A DNA stretch of 5,767 nt from Promethearchaeota archaeon (GTDB taxonomy: Archaea; Asgardarchaeota; Lokiarchaeia; Sigynarchaeales; SOKP01), in NCBI GenBank assembly GCA_004524515.1, contig SDNV01000160.1, forward strand, positions 1 through 5,767, written 5' to 3'. Below, piece after piece: positions 1 to 5,767 of this stretch. A model generated the notes under the pieces. The model made no database searches. It was not told where the DNA came from and was given only the letters and a program-made list of their open reading frames with translations. The position numbers and the translations under genes are program-made. How positions within the stretch are numbered: the stretch's first letter is position 1; every line of letters starts with the position of its first letter.

Positions 1-70
1 AATTCCATTTTCATTTATCACCGACGTGTTATAATAATAAATATCCAAATTTATTTATATATGTTTAACA

Positions 71-116
71 TTTGATATTATGATTTTACTATTCTAGTAT
101 CAAGACGTTTTTCTTT
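71..116 (+). terminator. Hairpin followed by T-rich tract (possible terminator or attenuator)
   Basis: TTGATATTA (72-80) can pair with TAGTATCAA (95-103) with one G-T wobble. This leaves a 14-nt loop, and a T-rich tract (TTTTTCTTT, about 108-116) follows a few bases later. The shape resembles a terminator for a + strand gene ending left of the window, or a leader structure of the gene at 180. The stem is AT-rich and weak, and such inverted repeats arise easily in DNA of this composition. Confidence 0.3.
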
Positions 117-121
117 AAATA
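114..121 (+). promoter_or_regulatory. Candidate archaeal TATA box for the gene at 180
   Basis: TTTAAATA at 114-121 fits the archaeal TATA consensus. Transcription starting about 25 bp downstream (about 142-147) would give a leader of about 35 nt that keeps the ribosome binding site at 161-172. A second TATA-like box, TTTATATA at 54-61, is an alternative. Read on the minus strand, that box could instead serve a divergent gene whose start would be an ATG at 14-12, preceded by a GGTGA. Only 14 bases of that possible gene are visible, so it is not called here. TATA-like words are common in DNA this AT-rich. Confidence 0.3.
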
Positions 122-160
122 GAAATAAATATCATCTGATATACACATACATTAATAATT

Positions 161-172
161 AGGAAAAAAGGA
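161..172 (+). promoter_or_regulatory. Shine-Dalgarno-like site that supports the TTG start at 180
   Basis: The purine run AGGAAAAAAGGA ends with AAGGA seven bases before TTG at 180-182. An in-frame TAA at 156-158 blocks any earlier start, and there is no in-frame ATG until residue 87. TTG at 180 is therefore the best-supported start. Confidence 0.55.
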
Positions 173-179
173 TAATAAA

Positions 180-1433
180 TTGGTCTCATCAAGTATTATT
201 CAACAGAGTCAATCAATTTTAAGTATAAATCAGTTTCTTAACATTTATCAAGATATTTATAAAACTGATTTAGACAAAATATTAAGCCTTGATTTCGAAT
301 TTGATCGTGGAGATATAAAAAATTATACTAGTTTTTCGAAGATACTTCCTATTATAGAAATAGCTAAAAAAGAAGATGCCGAAGTGGTTTCAAATCTTTA
401 TAAAGAGTCTTATAACGGGACTTATCCATATAAACAAATGGAAGACGCTAATAGCATAATTGATTTGATTGACTCTCCAAATGATCATTTATTTGTATTT
501 AGACTTAATACGAACGAAATAATAGGTGCTTTTAGTTCGCATTTAGAATTAGATAAAAAACGAGGCCTAATGCATGGTTTCGTAATAAAAAAAGAATATC
601 GCAAAATAATTGATAGCCTTAAAGCATTCCTAGGTTCTTCAGCATATTTATGGAAAAAGTATCAAAAAGAGATATTTATATGGTATGGTGAAATAAGAAC
701 AGATGAATCAACGGCACAATTTGCTACTTCTTTATTTGGTCTGAAACCAATCGCTTTTCTACCCAATAAGGATATTTTTTTTAATAAAGTTGAATCCGAT
801 ATATTACACGTAATTTATAATCAGAAGGCCCTATTGAAATATCGAAAAAAACAGCAACCACAAATTTTACGTCAAGTTTTAAACTCTTATGTTTATACCA
901 ATAATAGATTTAAGTTAGGATTACCAATTGTAAAAAATCCTATTATTGAATTAAATCAAGCTAGATTAGATATGCTTAAAAGTCATATTACTATTAATAT
1001 TAAAGAACTAGAACATGGAATTGAAGAAATCATCATTTTGAACGAATTGAATAAAAACTTTTATAAATTTCTATATAATCCATACAGCAAAAACTTTGAA
1101 AAATCATCTTACAAAATAGAATCACTCGAAGAATTATATCTTTTTCTTGAAAATCTATTGAAGTTGTTTAAAGAATGGAATATTAATTATGCAGAAAGTT
1201 ATGTTTCAGCTTATAATGTTGAGGAACAGAAACTTTTTTACAATTTAGGGTTTCGAGCTAGAGGATATGTTCCTGCTTGGGAATACAACAGTAAAGATAA
1301 TATTTTTGAAGATCGTATAGTATTCAATTATTTTAAAGGCAATGTTTTTCGAAACATGAGACTTATTTCTGAAGTAGAAGAACTTATCAACATTCTAAAT
1401 GAACAGAAAGATCAAGACCTTCAAGTTATTTAG
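180..1433 (+). CDS. Two-domain GNAT-like acyltransferase-fold protein
   Basis: This 417-residue protein has no signal peptide or membrane segment. Residues about 58-215 look like a GNAT domain: an opening strand with KKEDAEVVSNLY, a GTYPYKQM segment (80-87), a strand with NEIIGAFSS (112-120), then GLMHGFVIKKEYR (129-141), GEIRTDES (170-177) and LGLKP/LPNKDIFF-type blocks (186-201). The second half (about 250-388) ends with a motif-B-like block, YNVEEQKLFYNLGFRARGY (345-363), and PAWEYN...FEDRIVFNYFKG, which looks like a second, more degenerate GNAT unit. The acyl-CoA pyrophosphate loop, normally Q/RxxGxG/A, reads RKIIDS at 141-146 and lacks its glycines. Catalytic activity is therefore uncertain; the protein may bind an acyl-CoA or another ligand, or act as a partner of the downstream GNAT. 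The TTG start is fixed by an upstream stop and the ribosome binding site at 161-172. It lies 132 bp before the next gene in the same direction. The fold call is fairly confident; substrate and reaction are unknown. Confidence 0.85.
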   Translation: MVSSSIIQQSQSILSINQFLNIYQDIYKTDLDKILSLDFEFDRGDIKNYTSFSKILPIIEIAKKEDAEVVSNLYKESYNGTYPYKQMEDANSIIDLIDSPNDHLFVFRLNTNEIIGAFSSHLELDKKRGLMHGFVIKKEYRKIIDSLKAFLGSSAYLWKKYQKEIFIWYGEIRTDESTAQFATSLFGLKPIAFLPNKDIFFNKVESDILHVIYNQKALLKYRKKQQPQILRQVLNSYVYTNNRFKLGLPIVKNPIIELNQARLDMLKSHITINIKELEHGIEEIIILNELNKNFYKFLYNPYSKNFEKSSYKIESLEELYLFLENLLKLFKEWNINYAESYVSAYNVEEQKLFYNLGFRARGYVPAWEYNSKDNIFEDRIVFNYFKGNVFRNMRLISEVEELINILNEQKDQDLQVI

Positions 1434-1467
1434 CTAATTTTCCTTTAGTAAATTACCCTAAAAATTA

Positions 1468-1482
1468 AAAATAATATATAAA
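1468..1482 (+). promoter_or_regulatory. Candidate BRE/TATA promoter for the GNAT-E1 gene pair
   Basis: A purine-rich BRE-like stretch (AAAATAA, 1468-1474) runs directly into TATATAAA (1475-1482). A start about 25 bp downstream (about 1503-1508) would leave a leader of about 60 nt before ATG at 1566, in which I see no convincing Shine-Dalgarno site. This would let the 1566-3462 pair be expressed separately from the first gene. The whole gap is AT-rich, so the match is weak evidence. Confidence 0.35.
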
Positions 1483-1565
1483 TAAGTTATAAGAATTACT
1501 TTTAGTGTTAAAGAAGTTAAAATTTAGCAGTTAATAGTAATTAGTAATAAATATCATTTAAAACA

Positions 1566-2591
1566 ATGAGTATCGATTCTCACAATATAAAGGATTTTTC
1601 AATTAAGCTAATAATAGATAAAGAAGAAATCTTAAATCATCTTCAAATTGGAATTAGTTTACCAATTTTGAAAGAATTTAATAACTATATCATAAATGAC
1701 CTTGAATTTTATAAAGCAAAATCACTTTTATTAACTGAAAATGGAAATCCCACGGGGCATTGTTTATTATATGAGGATAATAACGATATCTTATATTTTG
1801 GGTATTTTAATATAATAAATCACGAAGAATTTAAAATAAACTTCTTGATAAGAAGAATTCTTGAATTTGCTCAAGCGAATAACTTTAAAGTAGTAAGGGG
1901 TCCAATTAATATTCCTACCATAATATTTGGTTGGGGATTTATGAAAGAAAATAGCATTTCTAATTTGTTTCCAGGAAATCCGGTAAATCCGCCAATTTAC
2001 AATAAAGTATTTCTTGATAATGGTTTTAAAATCTATAATATTCAACATACTTGGGAAGGATATTTACCCCGAATAAATCCATGGAAACTAAAGAAATATG
2101 ATTTTAATGATTATGAGTATTTTTATCCACAAGATTTTGAAGAATTGATGAAGTTAAAGGAGACCTTTCTAAAAATTCAGTCAGAAAATCTATCTAAATC
2201 TGCTCGTATTACCCCAAGTGCTTCAGGTGTGTTTGATAGTTATGCTGATTTTGTCTTCAAATATGGATATAACTTTATGTTTTTCTTTGTTAGATATAAA
2301 CCTAATCGAGAGATAGTAGCATGTGGTTCCTATGTGCCTAACATATTTCGAAAAAATTCAAAAGGAAATTATGATTCTTGCTTAACTTTAACATGGGCTG
2401 TATTACCTGAACATAGAAGGAAAGGTTTAGCATTCTTAATGTATGGAGCAACTTCTATACTTGCCTGGAAAAAAGGCATCCGTTATGGAGGAGGTCCAAT
2501 GAGTGAAAAAAATAAAGAAAATGCGGAAATGGCAAAAAAGCTTGGGGGGATAATAGGAAGAACTCACTTACTATTAGAATATATTCTTTAA
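1566..2591 (+). CDS. GNAT-family N-acyltransferase, two-domain (YghO-like layout)
   Basis: This 341-residue cytosolic protein has two GNAT-type halves. The N-terminal half (about 12-166) includes RRILEFAQANNFKVVRGPIN (96-115), the GNP..PPIYNKVFLDNGF segment (137-154) and HTWEGYLP (161-168). This series resembles the acyltransferase-like N-half of YghO-type proteins. The C-terminal half (about 180-340) holds the clearest acyl-CoA signature in the cassette: TLTWAVLPEHRRKGLAFLMYG, where R284-R-K-G287-L-A289 fits the Q/RxxGxG/A pyrophosphate-binding loop. It ends with an asparagine-rich helix (NKENAEMAKKLGG, 316-328) and a final strand. It is therefore likely to be catalytically competent and to transfer an acyl group from acyl-CoA to an amine, but the acceptor cannot be read from sequence. 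Start ATG at 1566. The stop lies 19 bp before the E1-like gene, which points to co-transcription and a joint pathway. Confidence 0.93.
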   Translation: MSIDSHNIKDFSIKLIIDKEEILNHLQIGISLPILKEFNNYIINDLEFYKAKSLLLTENGNPTGHCLLYEDNNDILYFGYFNIINHEEFKINFLIRRILEFAQANNFKVVRGPINIPTIIFGWGFMKENSISNLFPGNPVNPPIYNKVFLDNGFKIYNIQHTWEGYLPRINPWKLKKYDFNDYEYFYPQDFEELMKLKETFLKIQSENLSKSARITPSASGVFDSYADFVFKYGYNFMFFFVRYKPNREIVACGSYVPNIFRKNSKGNYDSCLTLTWAVLPEHRRKGLAFLMYGATSILAWKKGIRYGGGPMSEKNKENAEMAKKLGGIIGRTHLLLEYIL

Positions 2592-2610
2592 ATTAACTAT
2601 TAATGAAATT

Positions 2611-3462
2611 ATGTTTAATAATAAAAAGTCGATAACATGGAAAAAATCTTATAGAGACCATATCTCCAGAAATATTGGTCTTATTAGTGCGTTAGAACAG
2701 GAAAAATTAAGAAATGCATCTGTTGCTATTTTCGGGATGGGTGGTCTTGGCGGTCCATTAGCCGAACAATTAGTGAGAGCTGGTTTTGAACATCTCATAA
2801 TATGTGATAATGATAAATTTGAATCAACAAATTTAAATAGACAGATTTGTAGTCTTAACGATTTAGGAAAATTCAAAATTGAGGCTATCGAAGAACTCTT
2901 ATTGAAAATTAATCCAGATACTAAGATCCAAAAATATTACGAAATTGATGAAAAAAATATCTCAGAAATATTACATAATGTTTCGATTGTAGCACTTACA
3001 TTAGATGATGTTATTGCTTCGTTAATAATTTCTCGGGAATCAAGGAAAAAAGAGATACCCATGATAGAAACATGGGGCATTCCTTATTTATGGGCATGGT
3101 GGTTCACTTCGGATAATGCCGATTTTGAAACATGTTATAATCTAAAAACTCAGAACTTAACAATTGGTGAAATAAAAAGATCAGATCTTTATAGTAAGGA
3201 GATTAGAAAAGCTATAATTAATAAACTCCTTAAATTCAAGGATTTAAAAGAAAAGTATGATCGAGAAAAAGGTTATTTCGACAGAATGATTGAGGGGTCA
3301 ATACCACTAATCTCTATTGCTCCAATAGTAAGGTTAAATGCATCATATTTAGCATTTGAGATTATTTTTTCAGGAGTACTAAAGATAAAAGAAATGATTA
3401 AAGCTCCTAATATTATAGGATATGACTACTTTAGTATGAAACCGATTAATAAGTCTCTTTAG
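2611..3462 (+). CDS. ThiF/MoeB/HesA-family E1-like adenylyltransferase
   Basis: This 283-residue soluble protein has the E1-like Rossmann fold that adenylates a carboxylate, usually the C-terminus of a small protein or peptide. The N-terminus SYRDHISRNIGLIS...EQEKLRNASVAI is characteristic of the family, with R15 or R20 in the position of the conserved N-terminal arginine. The nucleotide loop is GMGGLGG (42-48). DNDKFESTNLNRQ (66-78) gives the ATP-contacting Asp and the NLNRQ motif with R77. GKFK (86-89) supplies the conserved lysine, and LDD (131-133) the magnesium-binding aspartate. The zinc-binding CxxC pairs of MoeB/ThiF are absent: C175-Y-N-L stands where CYRC is expected, and there is no second pair near the C-terminus. 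A cluster of tryptophans, W155, W161, W163 and W164, follows the catalytic core. There is no rhodanese, nitroreductase or catalytic-cysteine domain. The start is 19 bp after the upstream GNAT stop. Fold and adenylation chemistry are well supported; the substrate is unknown and no ubiquitin-like partner is visible nearby. Confidence 0.95.
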   Translation: MFNNKKSITWKKSYRDHISRNIGLISALEQEKLRNASVAIFGMGGLGGPLAEQLVRAGFEHLIICDNDKFESTNLNRQICSLNDLGKFKIEAIEELLLKINPDTKIQKYYEIDEKNISEILHNVSIVALTLDDVIASLIISRESRKKEIPMIETWGIPYLWAWWFTSDNADFETCYNLKTQNLTIGEIKRSDLYSKEIRKAIINKLLKFKDLKEKYDREKGYFDRMIEGSIPLISIAPIVRLNASYLAFEIIFSGVLKIKEMIKAPNIIGYDYFSMKPINKSL

Positions 3463-3479
3463 TTTAGAAAATTCAAATA

Positions 3480-3507
3480 AATTTTCTTCCTTTTTCTAGC
3501 TTTTGTT
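3480..3507 (+). terminator. Pyrimidine/T-rich tract, likely archaeal terminator of the E1-like gene
   Basis: About 18-45 bp after the E1-like stop there are repeated T-runs (ATTTTC, CCTTTTTC, GCTTTTG) without a convincing hairpin. This is the usual form of intrinsic termination in archaea. It lies before the next promoter and so separates the GNAT/E1 genes from the membrane-protein gene. Confidence 0.5.
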
Positions 3508-3517
3508 AATAACTTAT

Positions 3518-3532
3518 GAAAGATTTATATAA
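3518..3532 (+). promoter_or_regulatory. Strong archaeal BRE/TATA promoter
   Basis: GAAAGA (3518-3523) directly precedes TTTATATAA (3524-3532), an arrangement that matches archaeal TFB- and TBP-binding elements closely. A start about 26 bp from the TATA centre falls near 3554. That gives a leader of about 30 nt to the TTG at 3586, and only about 6 nt to an upstream ATG at 3561. It is the best promoter candidate in the window. Confidence 0.6.
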
Positions 3533-3560
3533 ATTAAGAATTATTAATAAATACAAATTA

Positions 3561-3605
3561 ATGAATATAAAATATTGGAATTATTTTGATTTTCCAAATA
3601 ATTGA
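3561..3605 (+). CDS. Possible leaderless 14-residue mini-ORF overlapping the 7TM gene start
   Basis: ATG at 3561 opens a frame of 14 codons (MNIKYWNYFDFPNN) that ends at TGA 3603-3605, overlapping the first codons of the 7TM gene in another frame. It begins about 6 nt after the transcription start predicted from the BRE/TATA at 3518-3532, the position expected for a leaderless archaeal start. It could be a regulatory upstream ORF or a small peptide. It could also be the true 5' end of the membrane protein, if a one-base insertion (for example in CCAAATA) separates the frames. Chance is the default explanation. Confidence 0.2.
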   Translation: MNIKYWNYFDFPNN

Positions 3606-4299
3606 ATTATTTAGATATTTAAATGTTTTTATTCTACAAACATTTTATTCAGTGTTTTTATTCTATTTAGCTTATAGGATATTAAAAAGAAATCTAAATA
3701 GGACAACCATAAATTTAAGTCTTTTTTATTTTTCAAGCGGTTTAGGATTGTTTTTAAGCATAATATTTATAATAATAAGTAGCACTTCTTTAGGTATTTT
3801 CATTTATAATCTTGCGGCCTACTTCATTACTTTTGGTCCAATTTTTCTTGTTGTTTTTATTCAAAATTTTTTAAACGTAAACTCAAACTTTCCTACAAAA
3901 ACCAATATAATTATAATTTCCTTATATGGAATCGTTTTATTTTTCCTAATTTTAATCGGTAGTATCACAGGCGCAATTACGATAAATGCTGCTTCTAATT
4001 GGATTCCAATATACAGTTTATCATTTCTTATTGCTCTCTATATTTTCTTTTCTTTTTTCGTTTTAGTGCCTACAGTATTTTTTTCAATAAGATTATATAA
4101 GACATTTAAGGATAAGAAATTAAAAAAAAAATTGATGTATTTCTTCATAGGAATCTTTGGTATATTAATTGCGTTTTATGGTTTAATTCTTTATAATACT
4201 TGGCATGAATCCTTATTTAGGTTGATCTGGCCTATAGTATCATTATTAACTATACCTTCTGGATACCTAATATATTATGGAATAGGTCGAGATTTATAA
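3586..4299 (+). CDS. Seven-helix membrane protein, 7TM sensor-like
   Basis: This 237-residue, strongly hydrophobic protein has about seven predicted helices: roughly 11-32, 42-64, 67-95, 107-131, 140-169, 182-204 and 210-232. Basic residues concentrate in the 1-2 loop (R31, K34, R35, R39) and the 5-6 loop (RLYKTFKDKKLKKK, 169-182). By the positive-inside rule this puts the N-terminus outside and the C-terminus inside. The last helix runs into GYLIYYGIGRDL, similar to how the 7TM input domain of membrane histidine kinases joins its cytoplasmic output. Here the chain stops instead, so this looks like a free-standing 7TM sensor module. I do not recognise a named family. The TTG start lies after an in-frame TAA at 3568-3570, with only a weak GGA upstream, and no in-frame ATG occurs before residue 184. 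It has its own promoter and converges with a histidine kinase gene. Confidence 0.85.
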   Translation: MIFQIIELFRYLNVFILQTFYSVFLFYLAYRILKRNLNRTTINLSLFYFSSGLGLFLSIIFIIISSTSLGIFIYNLAAYFITFGPIFLVVFIQNFLNVNSNFPTKTNIIIISLYGIVLFFLILIGSITGAITINAASNWIPIYSLSFLIALYIFFSFFVLVPTVFFSIRLYKTFKDKKLKKKLMYFFIGIFGILIAFYGLILYNTWHESLFRLIWPIVSLLTIPSGYLIYYGIGRDL

Positions 4300-4318
4300 C
4301 TTAATATCAATAAATGAT

Positions 4319-5767
4319 CTATTTTATTGGTAATGAAAAATAAAAATTACATCCTTTATTACGCCCTTCTGATTCAACCCAGATTTCTCCTCCATGTAAC
4401 TCTACGATTTCTTTACATATATAGAGTCCTAAACCTGTACCTTCGATTCCTACGTCCCACCCTTGCCCATAACGTTCAATTTTTCCGAATTGTTTGAAGA
4501 TTTGGTTTTCTTCTTCCTTAGTAAGTCCAATACCATTGTCTTTAATTGAAATAATAAAATAATTATCTTTCACAGACGAATTTATAGTGATTTGGCCCCC
4601 AACAGGTGTGTATTTAATCGCATTTATAAGTAGATTAGATAACACCTCATATATTCGTTCTTTATCCAATTTTGTAATCATATCCTTCTCAATATCGACT
4701 ATAACCTTCTGCTTTCTGAGTTCAGCAGCGCCTTCTAGCTGCCTTACACAATAATTTATTAAAAAGGAAAGGTTTTCTTCAACTAAATTTAGTTTTAATA
4801 ATCCTTGTTCTAATTTTGAACTTTCAACAATAGCGTTTATATAATCTTCTAACCGTTTACTGCCCTTCTGAATTTCTTCTAATATAGACACAATTTCTGT
4901 ATCTAATTTTTGATAGTGGAGATTTAATAATAATTCAGTAAATCCCTTGATGGAAATGAGGGGAGTTTTTAATTCATGGGAAGTTCTTGAAAATAAATCT
5001 GTTTTTAGCTTATTTATTTCACTTAAGGTACGATTTTGTTCTTCTAAATGTTGTTGGACTTGCCAACGTTTTTGCTCAATCTCAATAGCATCGCATATTA
5101 AAAATAAAACTAATTGATTTTGATTAGTGATGTTTGGGTATTCTTTGTACATAACACACAAACACTCGTTCAAATCAGTGCCAGACATAATCAGTTTTCC
5201 GTAGGCATGTTTGATATTATTTTTTTTTACATAAATATCCGTTTTAGCGTATTCTAGCTTATCAATGTCATTGAATATCTGGGGAAAATCATGTTTTTCG
5301 TTAAATAATTCGTTAACAAATAATTTTTCTTTAAATTCTTCTTCGAGCATTGTTATTACATCGTCTTTCGTGGTAATAATCCAGTTAAGCTGCTCATCTT
5401 CATGATGATATTTATTAACATATATCGCAAAATCGCCATTCAATAACTTTAAACAGGTTTTTAAGAGGAGTTGGATATTGGTTTGAATATTAGTTGTGAA
5501 ATTTAAAAAATTAATATTTAATTCATAGATGAGTTCTTCGTACATTTTCTTCTCCGTCACATCTTCTAACCATAATCGAAAACTTATTATCTCTCCCTTT
5601 TCGTCGTATTGATTTGACTTTTTGCCTTTAAGCCATTTTAATTTACCATCTTTCGAAATAATACGAAACTCCAGCTCTTTATCTTCAGAGCTCCTAAAAA
5701 GTTTTTTTACATCATCTGGATGAATAATATCCTCAATTAATTTCGTATAAATTGACTTCTTGTCGTC
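4319..5767 (-). CDS. PAS-GAF sensor histidine kinase, N-terminus cut by the window edge
   Basis: The minus-strand frame is open from the right edge to TAG at 4321-4319, giving 482 visible residues. Residues 1-75 are the C-terminal part of a PAS/PAC domain: IHPDDV (15-20), ELEFRIISKDGKLKWLKG (31-48), and the closing LEDVTEKK (67-74). A GTG in the DVTEKK segment (5560-5558) can look like a start but is internal to the PAC motif. About 81-235 is a GAF-like domain (LLNGDFAIYV, a central YGKLIMSG strand, CLCVMYKE), followed by a coiled linker (about 225-255). The kinase core is complete: H-box SHELKTPL with H264 (codon 4978-4976), N-box N378/N382 (LLINAIKY), G1 DNGIGL (410-415), F-box IFKQFG (423-428) and G2 GTGLGL (443-448). 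It should autophosphorylate on H264 and pass phosphate to a separate response regulator, since no receiver domain is attached. No membrane segment is visible. The gene converges on the 7TM gene with 19 bp between stop codons. Confidence 0.97.
   Translation of the reverse strand, partial: DDKKSIYTKLIEDIIHPDDVKKLFRSSEDKELEFRIISKDGKLKWLKGKKSNQYDEKGEIISFRLWLEDVTEKKMYEELIYELNINFLNFTTNIQTNIQLLLKTCLKLLNGDFAIYVNKYHHEDEQLNWIITTKDDVITMLEEEFKEKLFVNELFNEKHDFPQIFNDIDKLEYAKTDIYVKKNNIKHAYGKLIMSGTDLNECLCVMYKEYPNITNQNQLVLFLICDAIEIEQKRWQVQQHLEEQNRTLSEINKLKTDLFSRTSHELKTPLISIKGFTELLLNLHYQKLDTEIVSILEEIQKGSKRLEDYINAIVESSKLEQGLLKLNLVEENLSFLINYCVRQLEGAAELRKQKVIVDIEKDMITKLDKERIYEVLSNLLINAIKYTPVGGQITINSSVKDNYFIISIKDNGIGLTKEEENQIFKQFGKIERYGQGWDVGIEGTGLGLYICKEIVELHGGEIWVESEGRNKGCNFYFSLPIK

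Noticed and set aside
1..14. Divergent minus-strand gene beginning at ATG 14-12 with GGTGA upstream
   Set aside because: Only 14 bases would be visible, so no protein can be assessed; it is mentioned with the promoter region but not called.
124..1557. AATAAATATCAT occurs at 124-135 and again at 1546-1557, both shortly upstream of GNAT genes
   Set aside because: A shared operator is possible, but the word is almost purely A/T, differs in distance to the start codons, and similar words (AATAAATATCC near 35-45) occur elsewhere. Chance in this composition is a sufficient explanation.
1791..2048. Minus-strand open frame of 85 codons
   Set aside because: It lies wholly inside the well-supported GNAT gene, has no recognisable domain, and is best explained as an antisense shadow of AT-rich coding sequence.
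2649..2876. Minus-strand open frame of 75 codons
   Set aside because: It is antisense to the nucleotide-binding region of the E1-like gene; its apparent composition simply mirrors the GMGGLGG-coding strand.
2611..3462. Canonical ubiquitin- or Urm1-type E1 in a ubiquitin-like modification operon
   Set aside because: There is no catalytic-cysteine domain, no zinc CxxC pairs, and no ubiquitin-like, E2-like or JAMM-like gene in the window.

Overview
The window is very AT-rich (roughly 70% or more by eye) and most likely archaeal. Three things suggest this. Intergenic regions carry BRE/TATA-like boxes, the clearest being GAAAGA followed by TTTATATAA before the membrane-protein gene. The putative terminator is a pyrimidine/T-rich tract rather than a strong hairpin. 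The histidine kinase H-box region (SHELKTPLISIKGFTELLL) is of a type I associate with archaeal kinases, especially Asgard (Lokiarchaeia-like) genomes. The Asgard assignment is an inference from style and family memory; no rRNA, tRNA or other marker gene is present to prove it.

Layout: 1-179 is an intergenic/leader region with a hairpin plus T-tract, candidate TATA boxes and a ribosome binding site. Next come three + strand genes: a two-domain GNAT-like protein (180-1433, TTG start), a second two-domain GNAT protein (1566-2591), and, 19 bp downstream, a ThiF/MoeB/HesA-type E1-like adenylyltransferase (2611-3462). A T-rich terminator-like tract and a well-formed archaeal promoter follow. They precede a free-standing seven-helix membrane protein (3586-4299, TTG start). 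Converging on it from the minus strand, 19 bp away, is a PAS-GAF-HisKA-HATPase histidine kinase. Its frame stays open to the right edge, so its N-terminus lies outside the window.

How the genes may work together: an enzyme that adenylates a carboxylate (E1-like) beside two acyl-CoA-dependent acyltransferase-fold proteins looks like a small-molecule or peptide modification cassette, formally reminiscent of the MccB (E1-like) plus MccE (GNAT) pair of microcin C systems. The E1-like protein has lost the usual CxxC zinc site and has an unusual tryptophan cluster after its catalytic aspartates, so its substrate is probably not a standard MoaD/ThiS/ubiquitin-like protein. The right-hand part is a signalling region: a 7TM protein resembling the sensor half of 7TM histidine kinases, and a kinase whose visible part is soluble. 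Direct cooperation between the two is a hypothesis only. I see no CRISPR array, mobile element, tRNA or rRNA.
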